This document shows positions 28,616 to 36,387 of a stretch of 64,000 nt of DNA, in pieces. The notes under the pieces are model-generated. The model was not told where the DNA came from. It worked only from the letters and a program-made list of their open reading frames with translations, and ran no database searches. Source of the stretch: Bacteroidaceae bacterium (GTDB lineage: Bacteria; Bacteroidota; Bacteroidia; Bacteroidales; Bacteroidaceae). The stretch covers positions 124,001 through 188,000 of the forward strand of contig JAFTYP010000002.1 in NCBI GenBank assembly GCA_017461345.1. The letters are read 5' to 3'. The position numbers and the translations under genes are program-made. How positions within the stretch are numbered: the first letter of the stretch is position 1; each line of letters starts with the position of its first letter.

Positions 28616-29068
28616 TTATTGCCTTTGTTGTGCTGTGTCTTCTGCGCTGGCCAAGGCCTTGAATTCCTCGTAATCGTGAATATAATCTTCTGCGCTATAC
28701 TCTTCGGAGGCGAGGCTGATGCAGGCGGCATTCTCTGTGAAGTTCATCAACCTGCACCACACCAGTGGCGGGATGTAAACGCCTCGGCTGGCATCGTCCA
28801 TGTGGAGGAGCACCTTGCTCGTGCCGTCGTCCAGTTCGATATCAAAACTTCCTCCGATGGGGAAGAGCACCATTTCGCAGGTGCGGTGTGCGTGGTCGCC
28901 CCGCAGGCTGTTGTTCTGCACCTTGTAGGTCCAGAAGATGCGTCGAATGGCGAACGGCACGTGGCGTTCTGCCTCGGCAAAGGCGAGACTTCCTCGTGTG
29001 TCGGAAATGTTTGGCAGCACTACGATGGCGCATCCTTTGGGAAGCCGGATTGATGTATTAGGGCACAT
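28616..29068 (-). CDS. FdtA/WxcM-like dTDP-6-deoxy-hexos-4-ulose 3,4-ketoisomerase (cupin)
   Basis: 150 residues, the cupin fold size of FdtA. The signature is NNSLRGDHAHRTCEMVLFPIGG, with the active-site His pair, then GVYIPPLVWCRLMNF and SLASEEYSAEDYIHDYEEF. It converts the 4-keto to the 3-keto dTDP sugar, which the downstream aminotransferase would aminate. First gene of a two-gene unit. Transcription probably starts from the minus-strand TAACTTTG at 29094-29087. No other sugar genes are nearby, so the glycan made is unknown. Confidence 0.88.
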   Translation of the reverse strand: MCPNTSIRLPKGCAIVVLPNISDTRGSLAFAEAERHVPFAIRRIFWTYKVQNNSLRGDHAHRTCEMVLFPIGGSFDIELDDGTSKVLLHMDDASRGVYIPPLVWCRLMNFTENAACISLASEEYSAEDYIHDYEEFKALASAEDTAQQRQ

Positions 29069-29086
29069 TTTTCAAGTTTTTCCGCA

Positions 29087-29094
29087 CAAAGTTA
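29087..29094 (-). promoter_or_regulatory. -7 element TAACTTTG for the FdtA-like gene (minus strand)
   Basis: Exact TAnnTTTG match read on the minus strand, 18 bp upstream of the ATG, implying a very short leader. Confidence 0.45.
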
Positions 29095-29112
29095 CAAAAA
29101 TTTCCGCAAATG

Positions 29113-29144
29113 CTTGCGTGGTTCACAAAAAAACTCTACCTTTG
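29113..29144 (+). promoter_or_regulatory. promoter of the tRNA pair
   Basis: TACCTTTG at 29137-29144 with CTTG at 29113-29116 (20-bp spacing, one off TTTG), about 58 bp before tRNA-Ser. Confidence 0.6.
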
Positions 29145-29202
29145 CACCGCAACAAGAGAACGGAGGGCGTTTTCGAGGCTGCTTCGGTCTTTTATACTGG
29201 AA

Positions 29203-29289
29203 GGAAGTTTGGGTGAGTGGCTGAAACCACCAGTTTGCTAAACTGACGTACGGGTTACCGTACCGGGGGTTCGAATCCCCCAGCTTCCG
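29203..29289 (+). tRNA. tRNA-Ser (anticodon GCT)
   Basis: The acceptor GGAAGTT pairs with AGCTTCC. The anticodon arm AGTTT-GCT-AAACT gives GCT. A long variable arm (GTACGGG...CCGTAC) marks a class II tRNA, and the T-arm is GGGGGTTCGAATCCCCC. 87 nt; CCA is not encoded. Confidence 0.96.
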
Positions 29290-29302
29290 CAAACTTTTTG
29301 AT

Positions 29303-29374
29303 GGCGCTTTCGTCTAGCGGCTAGGACACATGCCTCTCACGCATGGAACACGGGTTCGATTCCCGTAGGCGCTA
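29303..29374 (+). tRNA. tRNA-Glu (anticodon CTC)
   Basis: The acceptor GGCGCTT pairs with AGGCGCT (two G.U). The D-arm begins TCGTCTAGCGG, the anticodon loop CTCTCAC gives CTC, and the T-arm is ACGGGTTCGATTCCCGT. 72 nt, 13 nt after tRNA-Ser; CCA is not encoded. Confidence 0.93.
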
Positions 29375-29375
29375 C

Positions 29376-29406
29376 AAAAGGACTTCGCAATGCGAGGTCC
29401 TTTTTT
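29376..29406 (+). terminator. terminator of the tRNA pair
   Basis: AAAAGGAC...GTCCTTTT with an inner TCGCA/TGCGA stem, then six T, directly after tRNA-Glu. Confidence 0.92.
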
Positions 29407-29453
29407 GTTTCCCCCTGTACTCTGCCAGAAGCCCTGCAGGCGATGTCCGCCGG

Positions 29454-29541
29454 AATGGTTAACCTTTCCGGCAATAATGCTTAACCTTTCCACCGATAAT
29501 GGTTAACCTATTTGGCAATAATGGTTAACGTATTTTGGCGA
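29454..29541. repeat. 4 x 22-bp GGTTAACC-type array downstream of the tRNAs
   Basis: GGTTAACC, GCTTAACC, GGTTAACC and GGTTAACG start at 29457, 29479, 29501 and 29523, exactly 22 bp apart, with CCGGCAATAAT or TTGGCAATAAT tails. The rest of the 29,407-29,693 gap holds no gene. Confidence 0.92.
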
Positions 29542-29670
29542 GAAGGTTTGGGGTGTATGCAAAAGTCTCATTGGCAGCAGAATCCGCAGGGCTGTCTCTC
29601 TGCCTGGGCGGCTCCGGGAAGAGGCGGCATTTCAAACGGGGAAGATTAACATTATTTTAGAGCCTGCGGC

Positions 29671-29701
29671 TTTGCAGTATCGTCTATTATTAGTAATTTT
29701 G
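29671..29701 (+). promoter_or_regulatory. promoter of the metal-efflux operon
   Basis: TTTG at 29671-29674 and TAATTTTG at 29694-29701 with 19-bp spacing, a full match to the Bacteroidetes consensus, 20 bp before the first ATG. Confidence 0.75.
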
Positions 29702-29721
29702 CATGGTCATTACATGAATCG

Positions 29722-30174
29722 ATGAGGAAAACTGCGGCTATTTTCTTAATAATTCTTGCCAACATCTGCTTGTTGGCACATGCCGTCATTCCCCATCATC
29801 ATCACGACAAAAAGGTAGTTGCCATCGTTGGCCTCATGGGTTTCTTCGGCCACGAACAACATTCGCACTGCCATCCGCATCTGCACCATCAGCATGGGAA
29901 CGACGAACAGGGCTGCCACTGCTACAGCCACCATTCGGAAGACTGCCTGCTGAACGAGACGCTGCTGGTGTCGTTCCGGGAAAAAGGACCGGGCCTTTGC
30001 TCCATAGACCTGGGGACGGACTACATCACGCTGTTCGCCTGCGATGTTGCAGGCCACGACTTCGAGGCACCACGGCTGCCGCAAACCCCGACAGACGTAT
30101 GCTGCGAGCAGACAGAACGGCTGCCGCGTGCCTACATTCTGTCCAACGGGCTGCGCGCCCCGCCACACTGTTGA
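29722..30174 (+). CDS. small His/Cys-rich exported protein of a metal-efflux operon
   Basis: 150 residues. A hydrophobic N-terminal segment (AAIFLIILANICLLAHAV) is followed by PHHHH and a dense His/Cys region (residues about 47-76: HEQHSHCHPHLHHQHG, then GCHCYSHHSEDC), and Cys pairs near the C-terminus. The composition suggests a periplasmic or membrane-anchored metal binder. It resembles short proteins encoded beside CusA-type pumps in Bacteroidetes (I believe DUF6769, not checked). It is the first gene before the CusB/A/C-like genes and could buffer or sense the exported metal. Confidence 0.78.
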   Translation: MRKTAAIFLIILANICLLAHAVIPHHHHDKKVVAIVGLMGFFGHEQHSHCHPHLHHQHGNDEQGCHCYSHHSEDCLLNETLLVSFREKGPGLCSIDLGTDYITLFACDVAGHDFEAPRLPQTPTDVCCEQTERLPRAYILSNGLRAPPHC

Positions 30175-30279
30175 TTTACCCATGCCACACCATCCGTCGG
30201 ACTCCCCACAAGCGTCTGACGCAGAAAGGCATACCTTCTTTTTGAACAACAACGGTAAATCAACTAAAACATCACAACC

Positions 30280-31782
30280 ATGAAGAAAATAATCATGCTG
30301 GCAGTGGCACTGCTGGCTCTGACTGCGTGCGTACATACACACACTCATTCGGGCGACACACACGAACACGAAGACAAACTGCAACTGACGGCCTACAACG
30401 ACAGGCTCGAAGTCTATGCCGAAGCAACACCGCTGGTGGTGGGACAGGAAAGCAGCATTCTGGTGCACCTCACACGCCTCGACAACTTCAAACCACTGCA
30501 GAAAGGCAAAGTGACACTCTGCCTCAACACCGGAAACCAGAGCGTCCGCCAAACTGCCGACACACCATCACAGCCCGGCATATACAGCCTCACAATCACT
30601 CCAACAGACAAAGGCAACGGAAAGATACTCATCGACGTGGAAACCGACGGAGAGACATCGAGGCTCTGCATCGACAACATCCGCATCTTCGACAACGAAA
30701 CAGACGCTAACCACGACGCTGCCGGCAAGACAGCCACCAGCAGCAACGGCGTAGCCTTCAGCAAAGAAATGAGTTGGAAAGCAGATTTCGCCACCGAAGT
30801 CTGCCGAAAAGAACCCATGGGCAACACCATCCGCACAATGGCACGCATAGAACCCACACAAAACAGCCAACACATCGTCTGCGCCAAAGGCAACGGCATC
30901 GTCACATTCATCAACAACAACCACATCACCGAAGGCAAATCCGTAGCCAAAGGACAAACCCTCTTCTACCTCTCCGGCGAAGACCTGGCAGACAACAACC
31001 TTGCCCTCCAGTATCAAGAAACAGAGAGCAACTACAACCTCGCCAAGAAAGAATACGAACGCAAAAGCGAACTCTTCGAAGAACAAATCGTCTCGGAAAG
31101 CGAACTCCTGCAGGCAAAACACAACTTCAACACAGCCGAAGCCGCATACAACAACCTGAAACGCACCTTCGTCAACAACCAACAAACCATATCCACTCCA
31201 ACAAACGGATACATCAGCCAACTCATGGTGAGCAACGGCGAATACGTGGAAACAGGACAAACACTGGCAGTCATCACCAAAAACAACACCCTCTACGTGA
31301 AAGCACTGCTCCAACCCAGAAACTATCACACCCTCAAAAACGCCACATCCGCCAACCTCCGACAAACAAACTCCAACAAAACCTATACACTCGAAGAACT
31401 CGACGGACAACTCATCTCATACGGAAAAAACATCTCCGCAGACAACCCACTGCTCCCCGTCGTATATCAAATAAAAAACAATGCCGACTTCCTGCCGGGC
31501 TCCTTCGTGGAACTCTACATCAAAACCACAGGAACCGAAGAAGTCATCACCGTCCCCAATACCGCCCTCGTAGAAGAAATGGGCAACTACTTCGTGTTCG
31601 TACAACTCACACCCGAGTACTTCGAGAAAAGAGAAGTGAAGATCGGAACCACCGACGGCAAACGAACAGCCATCCTCAACGGCATCAAAACAGGAGAACG
31701 CATAGTCAGCAAAGGAGCCATCCTCGTAAAACTGGCACAATCAACCAACACCCTGGACGCACACGCCGGACACGTCCACTAA
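30280..31782 (+). CDS. RND efflux periplasmic adaptor (CusB/CzcB-like), lipoprotein
   Basis: 500 residues. The lipobox LTAC puts the lipidated Cys at residue 17, directly followed by HTHTHSGDTHEHE, a His-rich metal-binding stretch. After an extra N-terminal beta domain (about 40-150), the membrane-fusion-protein core has paired lipoyl halves (KGNGIVTFINNNHITEGKSVAKGQTLF and TPTNGYISQLMVSNGEYVETGQTLAV, each part listed within the family pattern) flanking a helical hairpin (about 245-310), then beta-barrel and proximal domains. It links the inner-membrane pump to the TolC-like channel. The codons are A/C-rich. Confidence 0.9.
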   Translation: MKKIIMLAVALLALTACVHTHTHSGDTHEHEDKLQLTAYNDRLEVYAEATPLVVGQESSILVHLTRLDNFKPLQKGKVTLCLNTGNQSVRQTADTPSQPGIYSLTITPTDKGNGKILIDVETDGETSRLCIDNIRIFDNETDANHDAAGKTATSSNGVAFSKEMSWKADFATEVCRKEPMGNTIRTMARIEPTQNSQHIVCAKGNGIVTFINNNHITEGKSVAKGQTLFYLSGEDLADNNLALQYQETESNYNLAKKEYERKSELFEEQIVSESELLQAKHNFNTAEAAYNNLKRTFVNNQQTISTPTNGYISQLMVSNGEYVETGQTLAVITKNNTLYVKALLQPRNYHTLKNATSANLRQTNSNKTYTLEELDGQLISYGKNISADNPLLPVVYQIKNNADFLPGSFVELYIKTTGTEEVITVPNTALVEEMGNYFVFVQLTPEYFEKREVKIGTTDGKRTAILNGIKTGERIVSKGAILVKLAQSTNTLDAHAGHVH

Positions 31783-31801
31783 CACAAAGGAGGCACTGAA
31801 C

Positions 31802-34800
31802 ATGAATATCATAAATAACATCATACAGTTCTCCCTGAAGAACCGACTGCTCGTCATACTCGGCGCAGCACTCGTCATACTTGGAGGAATATACTCCTCC
31901 CGGAAGATGGACATCGACGTCTTCCCAGACCTCACCGCACCAACTGTAGTCATCCTGACCGACGCACACGGCATGGCAGCCGAAGAAGTAGAACGACTCG
32001 TCACATTCCCCATCGAAACAGCCGTCAACGGAGCCACCAATGTACGCCGAGTACGCTCAGCATCCACCTTCGGATTCTCCTTCGTATGGACAGAATTCGA
32101 CTGGGGAACAGACATCTTCAAAGCACGACAAATCGTAAGCGAAAAGATGGTTGCACTGGCCGACGCCCTGCCAGAAGGCATCACACCCATACTGGCACCA
32201 CAGTCAAGCGTCATGGGAGAAATACTCTTCGTAGGGCTGCAAGCCGACAGCACCACAATGATGGACCTGCGCACCATGGCCGAATGGGTCATCAAACCCG
32301 CCATACTCGCCACAGGAGGCGTGTCGCAAGTAACCATCATCGGTGGAGATTACAAACAATACCAAATACTCGCCGACCCACAAAAAATGGATGCCTACGG
32401 CGTCACCATGGCCGAACTGGAACACATCGGCAAAAGTTTCAGTTCAAACTCCGACGGAAGCGTCATCCGAGACTTTGGCAACGAATACGCCCTGCGCGGA
32501 ATAGCCAGAACCAACAACATAGAAGAACTCGGAGCGTCATTCATCAAAGAAATCAACGGCGCACCTATCGTCTTGTCCGATGTAGCAGAAGTCGTGGTCG
32601 GGAGCGCACTTAAGATGGGACACGCATCACAGAACGCCGAACCGGCCGTCATCCTTTCCGTATCCAAACAACCAAACATAAATACTCTGGAGGTAACCCA
32701 AAAGATTGAAAACAATCTGAAAGAGATAAAGAAATCGTTGCCTGCAGATGTACGAATGGACACCAAGATATTCCGCCAGGCCGACTTTATAGAAACTTCG
32801 GTGAACAATGTTGGTCGTGCCTTATTGGAGGGAGCCATCTTTGTCATCATCATATTGTTTGTTTTCCTGAACAGTTTTAGAACAACCATCATCTCCATTG
32901 TTGCCATACCCCTGTCTCTACTTGGAACCCTCATAGTGCTGCATTTGCTGGGAATGAATATCAACACGATGACTTTGGGCGGCATGTGCATTGCCATTGG
33001 TTCTTTGGTTGACGATGCCATCATAGATGTTGAGAATGTTTACAAACGTTTGAAGCAGAATCATGCCCTTCCGAAAGCGGAAAGACAGAGTGTGTTCAGT
33101 GTGGTGTTTGAGGCTTCGAAGGAGATTCGTGCCTCTATTCTTAATGCTACATTCATCATTATGGTAGCCTTTGTTCCACTCTTCTTCCTTTCCGGAATGG
33201 AGGGACGTATGCTTAAGCCTCTTGGCATTGCTTATATTATTTCGCTTTTCATGTCGCTCATTGTGGCGATGACTGTTACGCCTCTTCTGTGCAGGATGAT
33301 GTTGTCGGGCGAGAAGTATCTCCGCAAGAACGAGAAAGACAGTTGGCTGACGCGGAAACTTTCTGTCGCTTATGGTTTGTCGCTTGACTGGGTTCTTGGA
33401 AATAAAAGGAAGGTGATGTTTTTCACGCTGACCTTGCTTGTCTGTTCTGTTGCTTTGTTTTTGACGATGGGACAGAGTTTTCTGCCGGAATTCAACGAGG
33501 GTTCGGCTACGATCTCTGCTGTTGCCAAGCCTGGAGTTTCGCTTGAGGTGAACAATGAGTTGGGCAATTTGATGGAGAGGGAGTTGCTGAAGATTCCGGA
33601 AGTAGTGAGTACTGCCCGCCGCACCGGTCGTGGTGAGCTGGACGAGCACTCGCAATCTACCAATGGTGCCGAGTTGGATGTTCAGTTTGTGTTGGGCGAA
33701 CGCAGTCGCGACGAGGTGTTCAACGATATGCGTGAACGGTTGTCTGGTGTTCCTGGGGTTGTCACGATGGTGGGTCAGCCATTGGGTCACCGCATAGACC
33801 ATATGCTTTCCGGCACACGTGCTGCCATTGCGATAAAACTTTTCGGTACGGATTTGAGCAAGATGTTTATGCTTGGCAATCAGATTAAGTCTGCCATTGA
33901 GGGCATCGAGGGCTTGGTGGATGTTTCTGTGGAGCAGCAGACGGAGACGCCTCAGTTGCAGATCAGGGCGAACCGTGCTGCCCTGGCGAGATATGGCATC
34001 GGTATTGATGAATTCAATGCGTTTGTCAATTTGGCTTTTTCGGGCGAGAAACTTTCCGATATTTATGAGGGGGAACGCAGTTTCGATGTGATTCTTAGGC
34101 TGAACAAGGAGTACACCGGCGACATTGATGGTGTGAGGAAGGCGTTGATTGACACCGGCAATGGAGGCAAGGTGCCGCTGGAAGAGGTGGCGGAGATTGT
34201 GTCTGCCGGTGGTCCGAGCAGTATTACGCGTGAGAATGTGCAACGCAAACTGGTGGTTTCCGCCAATGCTTCCGGCAGGGATATCAAGAGCATTGTGGAC
34301 GACATTCGGAGCAAGGTTGAGCAGGACATTGTGTTGCCCGAGGGTTATCGCATAGAGTATGGCGGTCAGTTCGAGAGTGCCCAGAGTGCTTCTCGCACGC
34401 TGGCTCTTGCCACGACTATTTCCTTGTTGCTGATTTTCCTTTTGCTTTATGGTGAGTTTCACAGTGCGTCGTTGTCGGGCATTGTGCTTTGTTCGTTGCC
34501 ATTGGCTCTTATTGGAGGTGTGCTGGCGGTGTTCTCTTCGTCGGGTGTCATCAGTATTCCGTCTATCATAGGCTTCATCACGCTCTTTGGTATTGCCACC
34601 CGAAACGGCATACTTCTGGTGTCGGAGTACAAGCGTCTGCAGGAGAAGGGTCTGCCTTTGCATGAGGCTTTGATGCATGGCTCCGTTGACCGCCTGAATC
34701 CTATATTGATGACGGCGCTGACTTCGGCACTGGCTCTTATTCCGCTGGTGCTGAATGGCGACAAGCCCGGCAACGAGATACAGAGCCCGATGGCTGTGGT

Positions 34801-34906
34801 TGTTCTGGGCGGTCTGCTTACTTCTACTTTACTTAACATCTACGTGATGCCTATCATCTACGAGTGGTATGCTAAGCGTCAACTGAGAAAGGAGGATACT
34901 TTATGA
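31802..34906 (+). CDS. heavy-metal efflux RND permease (CusA/CzcA family)
   Basis: 1034 residues with the RND layout of 12 membrane segments and two large periplasmic loops. HME-type features are IDVFPDLTAPTVVI near the N-terminus, EVERLVTFPIE, and the TM4 block IAIGSLVDDAIIDVENV with the proton-relay acids. A second set appears near LFGIATRNGILLVSEY. It probably exports Cu/Ag or Co/Zn/Cd; which metal cannot be read. The base composition flips inside the gene: 31921-31980 is 39/60 A+C, 33541-33600 is 22/60. It overlaps the TolC-like gene by four bases. Confidence 0.93.
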   Translation: MNIINNIIQFSLKNRLLVILGAALVILGGIYSSRKMDIDVFPDLTAPTVVILTDAHGMAAEEVERLVTFPIETAVNGATNVRRVRSASTFGFSFVWTEFDWGTDIFKARQIVSEKMVALADALPEGITPILAPQSSVMGEILFVGLQADSTTMMDLRTMAEWVIKPAILATGGVSQVTIIGGDYKQYQILADPQKMDAYGVTMAELEHIGKSFSSNSDGSVIRDFGNEYALRGIARTNNIEELGASFIKEINGAPIVLSDVAEVVVGSALKMGHASQNAEPAVILSVSKQPNINTLEVTQKIENNLKEIKKSLPADVRMDTKIFRQADFIETSVNNVGRALLEGAIFVIIILFVFLNSFRTTIISIVAIPLSLLGTLIVLHLLGMNINTMTLGGMCIAIGSLVDDAIIDVENVYKRLKQNHALPKAERQSVFSVVFEASKEIRASILNATFIIMVAFVPLFFLSGMEGRMLKPLGIAYIISLFMSLIVAMTVTPLLCRMMLSGEKYLRKNEKDSWLTRKLSVAYGLSLDWVLGNKRKVMFFTLTLLVCSVALFLTMGQSFLPEFNEGSATISAVAKPGVSLEVNNELGNLMERELLKIPEVVSTARRTGRGELDEHSQSTNGAELDVQFVLGERSRDEVFNDMRERLSGVPGVVTMVGQPLGHRIDHMLSGTRAAIAIKLFGTDLSKMFMLGNQIKSAIEGIEGLVDVSVEQQTETPQLQIRANRAALARYGIGIDEFNAFVNLAFSGEKLSDIYEGERSFDVILRLNKEYTGDIDGVRKALIDTGNGGKVPLEEVAEIVSAGGPSSITRENVQRKLVVSANASGRDIKSIVDDIRSKVEQDIVLPEGYRIEYGGQFESAQSASRTLALATTISLLLIFLLLYGEFHSASLSGIVLCSLPLALIGGVLAVFSSSGVISIPSIIGFITLFGIATRNGILLVSEYKRLQEKGLPLHEALMHGSVDRLNPILMTALTSALALIPLVLNGDKPGNEIQSPMAVVVLGGLLTSTLLNIYVMPIIYEWYAKRQLRKEDTL

Positions 34907-36081
34907 AGAAAACCATAGTGAGCCTTGCTTTGTTTGCCGGCTCGTTTGTGTGCATGGCGCAAGATGTCTTTGCCCCTGTGCTGCAACAGATAGAGCAGAG
35001 CAGCACTGCGCTGCAAGCCTTGCGGCAACAGATGGAGGCGGAGAAGTTGCAAAACAAGACGGGGCTGACGCCGGAAGACCCTGAGGTGGAGTTCGGATAC
35101 CTGTGGGGTTCGCCTGCCGCCATAGGCACTCGCAAGGATGTGGGCATCAGCCAGTCGTTCGACTTCCCCACCGCCTACGTGCAGCGCGGTAAACTTTCTG
35201 CATTGCAGAACAACAGCACGGAGTGGCACTTCCGCACCGAACGGATGCAACTGCTGCTGGCGGCCAAGAATTTGTGCATCGACCTTATCTACCGGAACAA
35301 GATGAAGTCGATGTACACCCGTCAGTTACACAACGCCGAGAGAATCGTCGAGGCGTACGAAAAGATGTTGCAAAGCGGCGAAACCAACCGCATGGAGTAC
35401 AACAAAGCCCGCTTGAACCTTGCCACTGCCAAAGAGGAACTCCGCCGGACGGAACTCGAGAGGGAGCAACTGCTGGCAAGACTTGCCGCACTGAACGGCG
35501 GCAAAGCCATCGCCTTCAGCGAGACCGAATACGCTGCCCAGTCACTGGCTGCCGATTTCGAACAATGGTTTCTCGAAGCCGAGGCCAACAACCCTGCACT
35601 GCAATACCTGCGCTCGCAAGTGGAAGTTGCCAAGCGACAAGTCAAGGTGTCGCAGGCCGAGGGACTGCCAAAGATGTCGGTTGGATACATGGGAGAATTC
35701 GTCGGCAGCGAACACTTCCAGGGCATCTCCGTGGGGATGTCCATTCCCCTGTGGCACAACAAGAACCGCGTGAAGCAGGCCGAGGCGGCAGCCATTGCCT
35801 CTGCCCAAACGGCAGAAGACAACCGCCTGCAGTACTACCACCACCTGAAAAGCCTCCACAACCAAGCCATCGGCCTGCAGCAATGCGTCGCCCTCTACAC
35901 CTCTTCGCTCAAGGAGAACAGCAACGAATCGCTGCTGACGAAGGCTTTCGAGAAAGGCGAACTCACTCTGCTGGAATATCTCCTCGAGATGGAATACATC
36001 TACGACTGCCAGCAGAAACAGGCAGAGGCAGAGAAAGACCTGGCACACATCTGTGCAGAACTGACAGCCTACACCCTGTAG
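34903..36081 (+). CDS. TolC-family outer-membrane efflux protein (CusC-like)
   Basis: 392 residues. Signal peptide (MKKTIVSLALFAGSFVCMA), then two long heptad-rich helical regions (about 95-195 and 225-385) typical of the TolC/OEP duplicated hairpins, with GISQSFDFP before and GISVGMSIPLWHNKNRVKQAEA in the second repeat. Last gene of the efflux operon, started within the stop of the pump gene (ATGA at 34903-34906). Confidence 0.88.
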   Translation: MKKTIVSLALFAGSFVCMAQDVFAPVLQQIEQSSTALQALRQQMEAEKLQNKTGLTPEDPEVEFGYLWGSPAAIGTRKDVGISQSFDFPTAYVQRGKLSALQNNSTEWHFRTERMQLLLAAKNLCIDLIYRNKMKSMYTRQLHNAERIVEAYEKMLQSGETNRMEYNKARLNLATAKEELRRTELEREQLLARLAALNGGKAIAFSETEYAAQSLAADFEQWFLEAEANNPALQYLRSQVEVAKRQVKVSQAEGLPKMSVGYMGEFVGSEHFQGISVGMSIPLWHNKNRVKQAEAAAIASAQTAEDNRLQYYHHLKSLHNQAIGLQQCVALYTSSLKENSNESLLTKAFEKGELTLLEYLLEMEYIYDCQQKQAEAEKDLAHICAELTAYTL

Positions 36082-36224
36082 GCAACAACACGGAGCAGAA
36101 CAAACACCCTCCGACACAGCCGGACCTGCACCACCCCACAACGCAGTCCGCCCGCAAGGAAACCCTCGCCGGCGGACTGCTGCCGTCGTGCCCAAAAACA
36201 TCTACTGTCTCGTTGGCCAACAAC

Positions 36225-36268
36225 CCACACCATTATTGCCCGAAAGCCACACCATTCCGGGCAACTTG
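36225..36268. repeat. degenerate 22-bp repeat (two units)
   Basis: CCACACCATT starts at 36225 and again at 36247, 22 bp apart, followed by ATTGCCCGAAAG or CCGGGCAACTTG. The tails match those in the GGTTAACC arrays (compare the ACCATTATTGGC stretch at 25502-25513). A perfect dyad GCAGTCCGCC/GGCGGACTGC at 36142-36181 lies just upstream, possibly the efflux operon terminator although it lacks a T-tract. Confidence 0.45.
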
Positions 36269-36356
36269 GCAGTAGATGTCCGCAGACATCACACACACTC
36301 ATCCGCCAAAACACATAAAAGTCCCAGCCAAAGAACCGGCAAACAAAATAATTCAC

Positions 36357-36364
36357 TAACTTTG
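36357..36364 (+). promoter_or_regulatory. -7 element TAACTTTG upstream of the fucosidase
   Basis: Exact TAnnTTTG match 23 bp before the ATG. Confidence 0.5.
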
Positions 36365-36387
36365 TAGGAGAATAAAATACCATTCAA

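Noticed and set aside
31741..32340. Minus-strand frames inside the efflux and fucosidase genes.
   Set aside because: The strong A/C bias of the coding strand suppresses stop codons on the reverse strand and creates long shadows.
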